A stretch of DNA of 64,000 nucleotides from Zoogloea sp041917255 (GCA_041917255.1 JAYRYA010000005.1:105254-169253), one strand, 5' to 3'; numbered from the stretch's first letter, positions 31,986 to 40,974 are shown. Notes: generated by a model from the sequence alone, not told the origin. Translations and numbers: made by a program.

Positions 31986-32007
31986 TCCTGACAGCCTTAT
32001 GTCAGGA
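31986..32007. promoter_or_regulatory. Putative WYL-regulator operator, copy 2
   Basis: TCCTGAC-AGCCTTAT-GTCAGGA: 7-bp arms, same core as copy 1, located 8 nt before the regulator ATG. Its right arm (AGGAG) doubles as the ribosome site of the regulator gene, so binding could block both transcription and translation. Confidence 0.75.
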
Positions 32008-32015
32008 GCCCCCTC

Positions 32016-32711
32016 ATGCGCCGTGCCGACCGCCTGTTCCAGATCGTCCTGCTCCTCGACCGGGGCCGGGCCGTCACCGCCAGGGAGCTATCCGAAGCCT
32101 TGCAGGTGTCAGAGCGCACCATCTACCGCGACGTGGCCGACCTGTCGCGCACCGGCGTCCCCATCAGCGGCGAGGCCGGCGTCGGCTACCTGATGCGCCC
32201 CGGGTACCGCCTGCCACCATTGATGTTCGACGCCGATGAGCTGGCCGCCCTTGCCCTGGGCAGCCGCATGGTGCAGCGCTGGGCCGATGCGGCCCTCGGC
32301 CGCGCTGCCGAGCGGGCGCTGCTACGCATAGAATCCGTGCTGCCCAAGGCGCTGCGCTACGACCCCGCCCGGGACACCCTGCTGGTGCCCGGCTTCCAGA
32401 TGCCCGATGCCATGCGCGCGCCGATGACCGAACTGCGCGAAGCCATCGCCGCCCATCGCAAACTGCGCATTGCCTACACCCGGGCCGACGGCGCCGCCAG
32501 CGAGCGGATCATCCATCCCGTGGGGCTCGTTTTCTGGGGCGAAACCTGGACGCTCGGTGCCTGGTGCGAGCTGCGCGGCGATTTCCGCAGTTTCCGCCTC
32601 GACCGCATCGCCGGCGTGGCGGTGCTCGACGACACCTTCAACGGCGACGGCCTTCTCGCCCGCTATCTGCGGGCCGCCCAACACGACGCCTGCGCTGCCG
32701 CCACGTATTGA
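32016..32711 (+). CDS. YafY-type HTH-WYL transcriptional regulator
   Basis: A 231-residue regulator with an N-terminal HTH_11 domain (LFQIVLLLDRGRAVTARELSEALQVSERTIYRDVADL) and a C-terminal WYL domain (KLRIAYTRADGAASERIIHPVGLVFWGETWTLGAWCELRGDFRSFRLDRI). WYL domains sense small ligands or nucleic acids. Two copies of one palindrome between this gene and the VOC gene imply autoregulation and control of the VOC gene. The ATG at 32016 is set by the AGGAG site. Confidence 0.92.
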   Translation: MRRADRLFQIVLLLDRGRAVTARELSEALQVSERTIYRDVADLSRTGVPISGEAGVGYLMRPGYRLPPLMFDADELAALALGSRMVQRWADAALGRAAERALLRIESVLPKALRYDPARDTLLVPGFQMPDAMRAPMTELREAIAAHRKLRIAYTRADGAASERIIHPVGLVFWGETWTLGAWCELRGDFRSFRLDRIAGVAVLDDTFNGDGLLARYLRAAQHDACAAATY

Positions 32712-32789
32712 CACTTAATGGCGCTGCCCAAATGGCGTAAGTCGTGCCAGAATCCGACCCCTGTTTCATTTGCACCAACTCGACGTCCG

Positions 32790-33167
32790 ATGAGCACCTC
32801 CGACGCCAATCACTGCCTCGACTGCGGCGCCTGCTGCGCCTTCTTTCGTGTTTCCTTTTACTGGGCCGAAGCCGAAGCCCGGGGCATCCCTGCCGAACTC
32901 ACGGAGCCGATCAACCCGCGCTTCAGCTGCATGGCCGGCACCAACCAGCGCGCGCCCCGCTGCCACGCCCTCGCCGGCGAAGTGGGTCAGCGCGTCGGCT
33001 GCACGATCTACGAACATCGCCCCGATCCGTGCCGCGAGGTGCAGCCTGGCGATGCCCAATGCAACAAGGCCCGCGCCAGCTATGGCATGCCGCCCATCGA
33101 GGCGTGGTGCCTGCAATCACCCATCCCGCCCCACGCCAGCGATCAGCCCACGTCGGGCGGAGACTGA
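32790..33167 (+). CDS. YkgJ-family cysteine cluster protein
   Basis: A 125-residue soluble protein with the cysteine set of the YkgJ/CxxCxxCC zinc- or iron-binding family: CLDCGACCAFF near the N-terminus, then SCM, RCHAL, CTIYEHRPDPCRE and CNKAR. The ATG at 32790 gives the usual start just before the first cysteine cluster; the frame is open upstream to 32718. Function is unknown for the family. It is followed by the strong terminator at 33211. Confidence 0.88.
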   Translation: MSTSDANHCLDCGACCAFFRVSFYWAEAEARGIPAELTEPINPRFSCMAGTNQRAPRCHALAGEVGQRVGCTIYEHRPDPCREVQPGDAQCNKARASYGMPPIEAWCLQSPIPPHASDQPTSGGD

Positions 33168-33210
33168 CCCGCCAGGGCGCGTCCGCTCGCTACCTTCCCT
33201 GGACAAAAAA

Positions 33211-33234
33211 AGAGAGGCGCCGTGGCGCCTCTCT
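33211..33234. terminator. Bidirectional terminator between YkgJ-like gene and thrC
   Basis: 11-bp arms AGAGAGGCGCC / GGCGCCTCTCT with a 2-nt centre. Seven A residues on its left give a U-run for the minus-strand thrC transcript. Confidence 0.85.
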
Positions 33235-33257
33235 TCGCTTCATCACGCCGGCAGGGC

Positions 33258-34697
33258 TCAGCCGGCGTCGACGGTGCGGGCAATCAGCGCCTTGATGGCG
33301 TCGGCGTCCACATCCATCACCTCGACACGCTGGGGCAGCGCCTCGATGTTCTCGAGGCCGGCCGGGCGCGCAGGCTTGCGACCGAGGGCTTCGACGATGG
33401 TCTCTTCGAACTTGGCCGGCTGGGCGGTCTCGAGCACCAGGGTCGGCACCGCGGCATCGCGCAACTCGAGCGCCACCTTGAGGCCATCGGCGGTGTGGGT
33501 GTCGATCACGGTGGCGTACTGCGCGTCGGCCAGGCGGATCGTCGCCAGGCGGTCAGCGTGGTTGCTGCTGCCGGACACGAAGCCGTAGTCGGCGATCCTG
33601 GCGAATTCCGGTGTGCCGGACAGATCGAAGGCGCCGCCTGCATCGACCTTGCTCCACAGGGCGCGCACGGTGTCGCCGCTGCGACCGACCAGATCGAACA
33701 CGAAGCGCTCGAAGTTGGAGGCCTTGGAGATGTCCATCGACGGACTGGAGGTGGCGTGGGTCTCGGCGGTGCCCCGCGGGCGGTAGATGCCGGTACGGAA
33801 GAACTCGTCGAGCACGTCATTCTCGTTGGTGGCGAGGATCAGCCTGGCCACCGGCAGGCCCATCATGCGGGCGATGTGACCGGCGCAGATGTTGCCGAAG
33901 TTGCCCGACGGCACCGCGAACGCAACCTGCTGGTCGTTGCTCTCGGTGGCGGCGAAATAGCCCTTGAAGTAATAGACGATCTGGGCTGCGACGCGGGCCC
34001 AGTTGATCGAATTGACCGCGCCGATCTTGTACTTGGCCTTGTAGGCGTGGTCGTTGGAGACCGCCTTCACCACATCCTGGGCGTCGTCGAACATGCCGCG
34101 CACGGCGATGTTGAAGATGTTCTCGTCCTGCAGCGAGTACATCTGGGCGCGCTGGAAGGCGCTCATCCGGCCGTGGGGCGACAGCATGAACACCCGCACG
34201 CCGTGCTTGCCGCGCATTGCGTATTCGGCGGCGGAGCCGGTGTCGCCGGAGGTGGCGCCGAGGATGTTGATCTGCTCACCGCGCTTGTCCAGCACGTACT
34301 CGAACAGGTTGCCCAGCAGCTGCATGGCCATGTCCTTGAAGGCCAGCGTCGGGCCATTGGACAGTTCCAGCAGGCCGAGCTTGCCCGGCTCCAGCCAATG
34401 CACCGGGGTGATCTCGACGGCCTTGGCGTCGTCGCGCACATAGCCGTACACCTCGGCGGTGTAGGTCTTGTCGCAGATGGCCTTCAGGTCGGCAGCGGGG
34501 ATGTCGTCGATGAAGCGCGACAGGATCGCGTAGGCCAGTTCGGCGTAGGAGAGCTTGCGCCATGCATCCAGATCGGCTCGGCTGACCTGCGGGTAGGCTT
34601 CCGGCAGGTAGAGGCCGCCATCCGGCGCCAGGCCGCCAAGCAGGATGTCACAGAAGGATTGGGGGGCAGACTGGCCGCGGGTGGAGATGTAGCGCAT
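33258..34697 (-). CDS. thrC: Threonine synthase
   Basis: A 479-residue PLP enzyme converting O-phosphohomoserine to threonine. MRYISTRGQSAPQSFCDILLGGLAPDGGLYLPE is the standard start of the long (E. coli-like) class. The PLP lysine is K121 in NGPTLAFKDMAMQLL, and the phosphate loop is SGDTGSAA. In related betaproteobacteria thrC usually follows hom; here 3.5 kb of other genes separates them. Confidence 0.97.
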   Translation of the reverse strand: MRYISTRGQSAPQSFCDILLGGLAPDGGLYLPEAYPQVSRADLDAWRKLSYAELAYAILSRFIDDIPAADLKAICDKTYTAEVYGYVRDDAKAVEITPVHWLEPGKLGLLELSNGPTLAFKDMAMQLLGNLFEYVLDKRGEQINILGATSGDTGSAAEYAMRGKHGVRVFMLSPHGRMSAFQRAQMYSLQDENIFNIAVRGMFDDAQDVVKAVSNDHAYKAKYKIGAVNSINWARVAAQIVYYFKGYFAATESNDQQVAFAVPSGNFGNICAGHIARMMGLPVARLILATNENDVLDEFFRTGIYRPRGTAETHATSSPSMDISKASNFERFVFDLVGRSGDTVRALWSKVDAGGAFDLSGTPEFARIADYGFVSGSSNHADRLATIRLADAQYATVIDTHTADGLKVALELRDAAVPTLVLETAQPAKFEETIVEALGRKPARPAGLENIEALPQRVEVMDVDADAIKALIARTVDAG

Positions 34698-34782
34698 GGT
34701 TCTCGCCGAAATGAAAAACGAAAACCTTGGAAGATAGCACAGCCGGCAGGCCTTGACCGTGCCGGGCTCGGCGGCCCGGGGT

Positions 34783-35901
34783 TCAGTGCGTCGATCGAGT
34801 GCCGACCAGCCCCGTCATGAGCACAGCGGCAAACAGCAGCACACCCGCCGCCAGCAGCAGCGCACCGGCCGCCACACCCGCCGTCAGGAGGCCGCCACCG
34901 ACCAGGAACAGCGCCGTGCGCAGCGCGCCAAATCGCACCAGCCGAGCCCGCAGCAGCGCCCGTGGCGGCGTCGCCGGGCCGGGAAAGCGCCACACCGGCA
35001 GCAGCTGCGACAGCGCGCCCGTCACCAGCGGCAGCAGGAACAGCGCAAAGAAGCCTGCCACCGCAGGTCGGCCCGGCATCCCGCCCAGACCATGGACGAA
35101 ACCCGCCACGATCACGATCAGCAGGCCCAGCCCGGCGCCAAACAAGGCCACCCCGGCACCATCGTTGATGATCCGCCGGGCGCCCAGGGTCTTCAGCCAC
35201 CCGGCCAGGGTGTGGATCACCACGCCGGCGAGCACCAGCGCCCCCACCGGCGCGAGCCAATGGACCAGCCCCGCCACCGCACTCGCCACCACTCCACCAA
35301 TCGCCCACGGCAGCTGCTGGCGCAGGCGCAGCGCGGCGTGGGGATCGGGCACGCCAAGGGCGGTGGGCATCAGCACATGCAGCGTCCCCACCGCCGCCAG
35401 CCCGATGAAACCGAGGGTATTCAGATGCAGGTGCGCGAGCCGCAGCACTGCGTAACCCGCCGGCCACAGCAGCCCGGTGAGGATCGCCACCAGCGCCGCC
35501 AGCAGACAGGCCAGCGAGGCCTTGTACCAGGCGAGCCCCGGATGCGGCTTGCCGAGGCAGGCCCGACCACGCCGGAAGGTCCAGCCGAGCATCAGCCCGG
35601 TCGCCCCCAGCCCGGCGACGATGGCCGGATGCAGGCCCCAGCCGGGCATCACGCCGGCCAGCACCGCCACCACCAGCGCGCCGGCCGCCTGCATCGCCAG
35701 GGGCAGGCGGTGGATCGCTGGCTCCACGCCCGGGCTGCGGGTGAGCACCGGCACGAAATGCCCCATCGCCGCAAAGATGAGCGGCATCGCCCCCAGCGCG
35801 AAGGCCGCGTGTGCCACCGCCGCCGGTGGCGCGCCTGCCACGGTCAGCCCCACCGCCAGCGCGAAGGCCGCCACTGCGCTACAGCCAAGATAAATCAGCA
35901 C
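34783..35901 (-). CDS. Polytopic membrane protein, haem-copper-oxidase/NnrS-like
   Basis: A 372-residue protein with about eleven or twelve helices. Histidines sit in or at the ends of helices (FAAMGHFVPVL; RLAHLHLNTLGFIGLAAVGTLHVLMP; HWLAPVGALVLAGVVIH), a pattern seen in NnrS and in haem-copper-oxidase subunit I relatives that bind haem or copper. I cannot assign a definite family. Neighbours (HPP-CBS protein, DUF2249 protein) are often met near nitrogen-oxide or oxygen-response genes, which supports a redox role only weakly. It runs the same way as thrC and lies 85 nt upstream of it. Confidence 0.72.
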   Translation of the reverse strand: MLIYLGCSAVAAFALAVGLTVAGAPPAAVAHAAFALGAMPLIFAAMGHFVPVLTRSPGVEPAIHRLPLAMQAAGALVVAVLAGVMPGWGLHPAIVAGLGATGLMLGWTFRRGRACLGKPHPGLAWYKASLACLLAALVAILTGLLWPAGYAVLRLAHLHLNTLGFIGLAAVGTLHVLMPTALGVPDPHAALRLRQQLPWAIGGVVASAVAGLVHWLAPVGALVLAGVVIHTLAGWLKTLGARRIINDGAGVALFGAGLGLLIVIVAGFVHGLGGMPGRPAVAGFFALFLLPLVTGALSQLLPVWRFPGPATPPRALLRARLVRFGALRTALFLVGGGLLTAGVAAGALLLAAGVLLFAAVLMTGLVGTRSTH

Positions 35902-36054
35902 TGCCTGCTCCTGTCTTTCGCCCCTGCGCCATCTGCCGGCCGGGCCATCAACCCTGATTGTCCGCCAGGAATCACCGATCCGACCAAACCCACATCAAGG
36001 CCAGGCGCCACAAGACCCGGCAGACTTCTGGGCTCCCCCGGCCCCCAGCACGCC

Positions 36055-37257
36055 ATGCCCTCCGTCCGCCAAGCCCTTCACGACTTCGCCCGGCGCTACC
36101 TGTTCGCCGACGCCGCACCCATCTCGCCCCCCGAACGCCGCCGCAGCACCCTGGCCGCAATGCTGGGGGTGATGATCTTCGAGGGCGTGCTGTTCGTGCT
36201 GCCGGTGGCCCCCGACGCCCGGCGCCTGCTGGCACCGCTGGGCGCCACCTCGGTGATCCTCTTCGTGCTGCCCCACAGCCCCCTCGCCCAGCCCTGGTCG
36301 GTGATGGGCGGGCTGCTGCTGCCGGCGCTGGTGGGCTTTGCCAGCGGCCACTGGCTGCCCAATGCGTATCTCGCGGTGGGCGCCGCGGTGTCGGTGTCGG
36401 TGTGGCTGATGGCGCGGCTGCGCTGCATCCATCCGCCCGGCGGCGCGATGGCGATCGTGATGGCCACGGCCGCCGCCCAGGGGCTCGACGCCGCCACCAG
36501 CCTGGGCGCCGCCGCCTGCAACGTGGTGGCGATGCTGATGGCCGCCACCGCGGTGAATAACCTGATCCCCGGCCGCCGCTACCCGCTGTGCTCGCCGCCC
36601 ACTGCAGCGCCCCGCCCGACGCGCCCGAGCACCACCGGCATCCGCCAGCCCGACATCGCCGCCGCGCTGGAAGAGATCGACGCCTACCTGGACGTGAGCG
36701 AGGACGACCTGACCCAGGTCTTCCAGCGCGCGGCGCGCCATGCCTTCCATCGCCATGTGCTGCTGACCTGCGGCGACGTGATGACGCCCGCCCCGTTAAG
36801 CGTTGAATTCGCAACCGAGCTGAACGAAGCCTGGCGGCTGATGAACCGCCACAATCTGGCGCTGCTGCCGGTGATCGACCGCAGCCGCCGGGTGATCGGC
36901 CTGCTGCGCCTGGAGGATTTCCTGCGCCACGTGGAGCCCGACAGCGCCCGCGGCATCGGCGACAACGTGCGTCGCCTGCTGCGCCCGACCCCCGGCACCC
37001 ACTCGGACAAACCCGAGGTTGTCGGCCAGATCATGCTGACGCCCAGGCTCGGCCTGCAAAGCGTGCGCACCACCGACGGCATCGCCGTAGCCGCCGACCT
37101 GCTGGGCACCGGCGGGCAAGCCGGGGTGCCGGTGGTGGATGAAGACGACCGTCTGGCCGGCCTCATCACCCCCACCACCATGACGGCGGTGCTGCTGCAG
37201 CACGAGGCGCTGGACTACGTGCGGGGCGACGACGGCATCACCAGCCCCGCGATCTAG
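36055..37257 (+). CDS. HPP-family membrane protein with two CBS domains
   Basis: A 400-residue protein. Residues ~35-185 are the HPP family four-helix region, with LAPLGATSVILFVLPHSPLAQPW and the family signature IHPPGGAMAIV. After a proline-rich linker, two CBS domains (~240-300 VMTPAPLSVEFATELNEAWRLMNRHNLALLPVID; ~325-385 IMLTPRLGLQSVRTTDGIA) follow. HPP proteins can act as nitrite/nitrate transporters in some organisms; CBS pairs bind adenine nucleotides and would gate transport. The ATG at 36055 is chosen at the start of homology; a long upstream open frame is antisense to the previous gene. Confidence 0.88.
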   Translation: MPSVRQALHDFARRYLFADAAPISPPERRRSTLAAMLGVMIFEGVLFVLPVAPDARRLLAPLGATSVILFVLPHSPLAQPWSVMGGLLLPALVGFASGHWLPNAYLAVGAAVSVSVWLMARLRCIHPPGGAMAIVMATAAAQGLDAATSLGAAACNVVAMLMAATAVNNLIPGRRYPLCSPPTAAPRPTRPSTTGIRQPDIAAALEEIDAYLDVSEDDLTQVFQRAARHAFHRHVLLTCGDVMTPAPLSVEFATELNEAWRLMNRHNLALLPVIDRSRRVIGLLRLEDFLRHVEPDSARGIGDNVRRLLRPTPGTHSDKPEVVGQIMLTPRLGLQSVRTTDGIAVAADLLGTGGQAGVPVVDEDDRLAGLITPTTMTAVLLQHEALDYVRGDDGITSPAI

Positions 37258-37262
37258 TGCAT

Positions 37263-37297
37263 TTCCAGCAACAATCAAAGACTGATTGTTGCTGGAA
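37263..37297. terminator. Bidirectional stem-loop terminator
   Basis: 15-bp perfect arms TTCCAGCAACAATCA / TGATTGTTGCTGGAA with a 5-nt loop, between the convergent HPP-CBS and DUF2249 genes. Confidence 0.8.
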
Positions 37298-37305
37298 TTG
37301 AAACA

Positions 37306-37572
37306 TCAGGCGACCTTGGCGAAGTCGATCACGATCGCGCCGGGTTCGCGCTGCTGATAGGTGATCGTCACCTTCTCGCCGTAGCGCTGCTGCAGCTGGC
37401 CCAGCAGCGGGATCGGATCGTGGTCGTTGCAGAAGCGCATCGTCTCGCCCGGCATCAGCGCGTCCAGCGCACCAAAGATCGCCGCATGGCGAAAACGCTT
37501 GGCAATGCCGCGGGCGTCGAAGGGGTACAGGGCTTCCGGGGTGGTGTGGTTGCAGACGTGGATGGTTTGCAT
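37306..37572 (-). CDS. DUF2249 domain protein
   Basis: An 88-residue protein with the DUF2249 pattern: a start resembling HVCNHTTPEALYPFDARG, then DALMPGETMRFCNDHDPIPLLGQLQQRYG, and a short C-terminal strand (GAIVIDFAKV). The fold is TusA-like. DUF2249 proteins often accompany haemerythrin and denitrification genes; function unknown. GGAGAG lies upstream of the ATG. Confidence 0.85.
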   Translation of the reverse strand: MQTIHVCNHTTPEALYPFDARGIAKRFRHAAIFGALDALMPGETMRFCNDHDPIPLLGQLQQRYGEKVTITYQQREPGAIVIDFAKVA

Positions 37573-37768
37573 CGAGGCTCTCCTGGGGGGTCGATAAAGT
37601 CCGACTGAATTTGTCGGGTATCGTCAGTGTGCCGTCGGTGGCGGGGCGTTTCCTTGATCTGGATCGAGTTACGTGCAGGTTCCGGTCGACACCGCCGGGA
37701 GCACGGCATTAACCTTGGCTTGAGCCGTGATTCAGATTGGATACGCCATCAGCACAAGGGAGGCCGAC

Positions 37769-38119
37769 ATGAAACACACTCGCATCGCCGTCATCGCCCT
37801 GACCCTCGCCGCGATCGCAGACGGCATCATCACCACATACCCGCTTCCACCAGAATGGGACGGCGTCAGGTGGCTCGTCCCGTTCATTGGGATTTACGGG
37901 GTTGTTTTCTGGTGGCTCCATCACGACAGCGCACTCCATGACTACCAGCCGTCGCCGTTGATGAAGGTTGGCATCGTACTGGTCATCATGATCTTCATGC
38001 CGGTCTACCTGTTCAAGTCACGCCCGAAGGGACAGCGCCTTCGCCCGATCGCGAGCTTCGTCGGGCTTGTGCTGCTGTACGGGTTTGTTTCCGGCGTGGT
38101 GGAAAGCATGCTCACGTAG
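37769..38119 (+). CDS. Small membrane protein of unknown function
   Basis: A 116-residue protein with three hydrophobic segments (about 6-24, 34-52, 66-82) and a fourth near the C-terminus (ASFVGLVLLYGFVSGVVESML). AGGGAGG lies before the ATG at 37769. No family was recognised. It lies just upstream of the bidirectional terminator shared with hom. Confidence 0.65.
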   Translation: MKHTRIAVIALTLAAIADGIITTYPLPPEWDGVRWLVPFIGIYGVVFWWLHHDSALHDYQPSPLMKVGIVLVIMIFMPVYLFKSRPKGQRLRPIASFVGLVLLYGFVSGVVESMLT

Positions 38120-38144
38120 TCCGCTGCGGATGTGCCTGAAAAAC

Positions 38145-38170
38145 AAAAAGCCGCCCGAAGGCGGCTTTTT
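38145..38170. terminator. Bidirectional Rho-independent terminator at the end of hom
   Basis: AAAAAGCCGCC-CGAA-GGCGGCTTTTT: 11-bp stem, tetraloop and U-runs in both directions, between the convergent small membrane protein gene and hom. Confidence 0.93.
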
Positions 38171-38193
38171 GCTGGAACCGGGCAATCCGCGGA

Positions 38194-39501
38194 TTACAGG
38201 TTCTCGAGGCGCAGGCGGGTCACCTTGCCGGTCACCGAATCCAGGCCCTCGATCTTGGCGATCGCGGCGACCATGTTCTTCTCGATGGTCAGGTGGGTCA
38301 GGATGATGATGTCGGTCTGGGATTCGCCCTCTTCCGGCTCGCGCTGGAGCATGGCGTCGATGGAGATCGACTGGTCGGCCAGGATGCGGGTGATGTCGGC
38401 CAGCACGCCCGGCTTGTCGAGCACGCGCAGGCGCAGGTAGTAGCTGGTCTCCACCTCGTCGATCGGCAGCACCGGCAGCTCGGTGATCTGGTCCGGCTGG
38501 AAGGCCAGATGCGGCACGCGGTGCTCGGGGTCAGCGGTGTGCAGGCGGGTAACGTCCACCAAGTCGGCGATCACGGCGGAGGCGGTCGGCTCGGCGCCGG
38601 CACCCTTGCCGTAGTACAGCGTGGCGCCCACGGCGTCGCCCTGCACCAGCACGGCGTTCATCGCGCCTTCCACGTTGGCGATCAGGCGCTTCTCGGGGAT
38701 CAGCGTGGGATGCACGCGCAGCTCGATGCCGGAATCGCGGCGACGGGCGATGCCCAGCAGCTTGATGCGGTAGCCCAGCTGCTCGGCGTACTTGATGTCC
38801 ACGCCGTCGAGCTTGCTGATGCCTTCCACATAGGCCTTGTCGAACTGCACCGGCACGCCGAAGGCGATGGAGGCCATCAGGGTGGCCTTGTGGGCGGCGT
38901 CGACGCCTTCGATGTCGAAGGTCGGATCGGCTTCGGCGTAGCCCAGGCGCTGGGCTTCGGCCAGCACTTCGGCAAACGACAGGCCCTTGTCACGCATCTC
39001 GGACAGGATGAAGTTGGTGGTGCCGTTGATGATGCCGGCCAGCCACTGGATGCGGTTGGCCGAGAGGCCTTCGCGCAGCGCCTTGATGATGGGGATGCCA
39101 CCGGCGACGGCGGCTTCAAACGCCACCATCACGCCCTTCTTCTGGGCAGCGGCGAAGATCTCGTTGCCATGCACGGCGAGCAGCGCCTTGTTGGCGGTGA
39201 CCACGTGCTTGCCGTTCTCGATGGCCTTCAGCACGAGTTCCTTGGCGATGCCGTAGCCGCCGATGAGCTCGACGACGATGTCGATCTCGGGGTCGGTGAC
39301 CACCGAGAAGGCGTCGTCGGTCAGCTTGACGCCGTCACCGGCCACCTTCTTCGCCAGTTCCAGGTTCTTGTCGGCCACGGTGGTGATGCGGATCGGCCGG
39401 CCGGCGCGGCGGGTGATTTCTTCTTCGTTGCGCGAAAGGACGGTGAAGGTGCCACCGCCGACGGTGCCGATGCCCAGGAGGCCAACATTGATGGGTTTCA
39501 T
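38194..39501 (-). CDS. hom: Homoserine dehydrogenase
   Basis: A 435-residue enzyme reducing aspartate semialdehyde to homoserine. It has an N-terminal NAD(P)-binding motif (INVGLLGIGTVGGGTF), the catalytic core (KHVVTANKALLA; AAVAGGIPIIKALREGL; GIINGTTNFILSEM) and a C-terminal ACT domain (~355-430; SYYLRLRVLDKPGVLADITRIL) for feedback control by threonine. It is separated from the upstream aminotransferase by a terminator, so it likely has its own promoter within 39502-39541 or depends on read-through. Confidence 0.97.
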   Translation of the reverse strand: MKPINVGLLGIGTVGGGTFTVLSRNEEEITRRAGRPIRITTVADKNLELAKKVAGDGVKLTDDAFSVVTDPEIDIVVELIGGYGIAKELVLKAIENGKHVVTANKALLAVHGNEIFAAAQKKGVMVAFEAAVAGGIPIIKALREGLSANRIQWLAGIINGTTNFILSEMRDKGLSFAEVLAEAQRLGYAEADPTFDIEGVDAAHKATLMASIAFGVPVQFDKAYVEGISKLDGVDIKYAEQLGYRIKLLGIARRRDSGIELRVHPTLIPEKRLIANVEGAMNAVLVQGDAVGATLYYGKGAGAEPTASAVIADLVDVTRLHTADPEHRVPHLAFQPDQITELPVLPIDEVETSYYLRLRVLDKPGVLADITRILADQSISIDAMLQREPEEGESQTDIIILTHLTIEKNMVAAIAKIEGLDSVTGKVTRLRLENL

Positions 39502-39541
39502 GGTTCTGGTGAGGTGAGGAGTAAGGTGAAGGATGAAAAAA

Positions 39542-39567
39542 CGGCCGGCTCAGACTGCAGCCGGCCG
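39542..39567 (-). terminator. Terminator/attenuator between the aminotransferase gene and hom
   Basis: 9-bp arms CGGCCGGCT / AGCCGGCCG with an 8-nt loop, followed on the minus transcript by six U residues (39541-39536). It lies 5 nt after the aminotransferase stop and 35-40 nt before the hom ATG. Confidence 0.8.
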
Positions 39568-39572
39568 GGATG

Positions 39573-40868
39573 TCAGGTGCCGTGCCGCTTGCGGTAGCTC
39601 GCCAGGAAGCGGGCGATGCGGCCGATGGCGTCACGCAGGTCGTCTTCGTGGGGGAGGAAGACCAGCCGGAAGTGATCGGGATGCGGCCAGTTGAAGCCGG
39701 TGCCCTGTACCAGCAGCACGCGCTCGGCTTCGAGCAGTTCGGCGATGAACTGCTGATCGTCCTCGATGGGGTACATCCTGGGGTCGAGCTTCGGGAACAT
39801 GTACAGCGTGGCCTTGGGCTTGACGCAGGTGACGCCGGGGATCGCGGTGATAAGCTCGTGGGCCAGATCGCGCTGGCGACGCATGCGGCCGCCGGGGGCG
39901 ACGAGGTCGTCGATGCTCTGGTAGCCGCCGAGGGCCGTCTGGATCGCGTACTGGCCAGGCACGTTGGCACACAGGCGCATCGACGCCAGCATGTTGAGGC
40001 CTTCGATGTAGTCGGCCGCCGGACGCTTGTCGCCCGACACCACCATCCAGCCCGCGCGATAGCCACAGGAGCGGTAGTTCTTGGACAGGCCGTTGAAGGT
40101 GACGGTAAGGACGTCCTCGGACAGCGAGCCGATGGAGGTGTGCTCGACGCCGTCGTACAGCACCTTGTCGTAGACCTCGTCGGCGTAGATGATCAGGCCG
40201 TGCTCGCGGGCAATGGCGACGATGCCCTTGAGGGTTTCGTCGGGGTAGAGCGCACCGGTCGGGTTGTTCGGGTTGATGATGACGATGGCGCGGGTGTGCG
40301 GGGTGATCTTGGCGCGGATGTCGTCCAGATCGGGCAGCCAGTCGTTGGCCTCGTCGCAGATGTAATGGCGCGGGGTGCCGCCGGACAGACTCACCGCGGC
40401 GGTCCACAGCGGGTAGTCGGGGGCCGGCACCAGCACTTCGTCGCCGGTGTTGAGCAGCGCGTTCATCGCCATCACGATGAGCTCGGAGACACCGTTGCCC
40501 ACGTAGATGTCTTCCAGCGTCACACCCTTGATGTGCTTCTGCTGCGTGTAGTGCATGATCGCCTTGCGGGCCGCGAAGATCCCTTTCGAATCCGAGTAGC
40601 CGGCCGCGTTGGGCAGGTTGCGGATCATGTCGAGCTGGATTTCTTCCGGCGAATCGAAGCCGAACGCGGCCAGATTGCCGATGTTCAGCTTGATGATCTT
40701 GTGACCCTCGTCCTCCATCTTCTTCGCCTTCTGCAGCACGGGGCCGCGGATGTCGTAGCAGACGTTGGCGAGTTTGTCGGACTTGCGGATTGGTTGCACG
40801 GCGGTTTCCGTTTCCTGGAGAGTGGGCGCGGGCGGGGTGGCGACACGCAGTTTGACTTGGCGACTCAT
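39573..40868 (-). CDS. alaA: Alanine transaminase-type PLP aminotransferase
   Basis: A 431-residue class I aminotransferase. Motifs: KLNIGNLAAFGFDSPEEI, IYVGNGVSELI, NPNNPTGALYP, DEVYDKVLYDG and the PLP lysine K263 in FNGLSKNYRSCGYRAGW, matching the AlaA (YfbQ) group that makes alanine from pyruvate and glutamate. An N-terminal extension of about 25 residues before IRKSDKLANVCYDIRGP suggests that the true start could be later; no clear internal ATG with a ribosome site is seen. It is divergent from the Mth938-like gene. Confidence 0.9.
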   Translation of the reverse strand: MSRQVKLRVATPPAPTLQETETAVQPIRKSDKLANVCYDIRGPVLQKAKKMEDEGHKIIKLNIGNLAAFGFDSPEEIQLDMIRNLPNAAGYSDSKGIFAARKAIMHYTQQKHIKGVTLEDIYVGNGVSELIVMAMNALLNTGDEVLVPAPDYPLWTAAVSLSGGTPRHYICDEANDWLPDLDDIRAKITPHTRAIVIINPNNPTGALYPDETLKGIVAIAREHGLIIYADEVYDKVLYDGVEHTSIGSLSEDVLTVTFNGLSKNYRSCGYRAGWMVVSGDKRPAADYIEGLNMLASMRLCANVPGQYAIQTALGGYQSIDDLVAPGGRMRRQRDLAHELITAIPGVTCVKPKATLYMFPKLDPRMYPIEDDQQFIAELLEAERVLLVQGTGFNWPHPDHFRLVFLPHEDDLRDAIGRIARFLASYRKRHGT

Positions 40869-40974
40869 TGTTCCACGCGTCGTCGGCCCGAGAGGCGGAA
40901 CGACGCAAAGCTATAATGTTACCCAAGCCACCCTGACCGGGCAAATCAGCCCCCGTCTTTGGAACAAGAAAATC

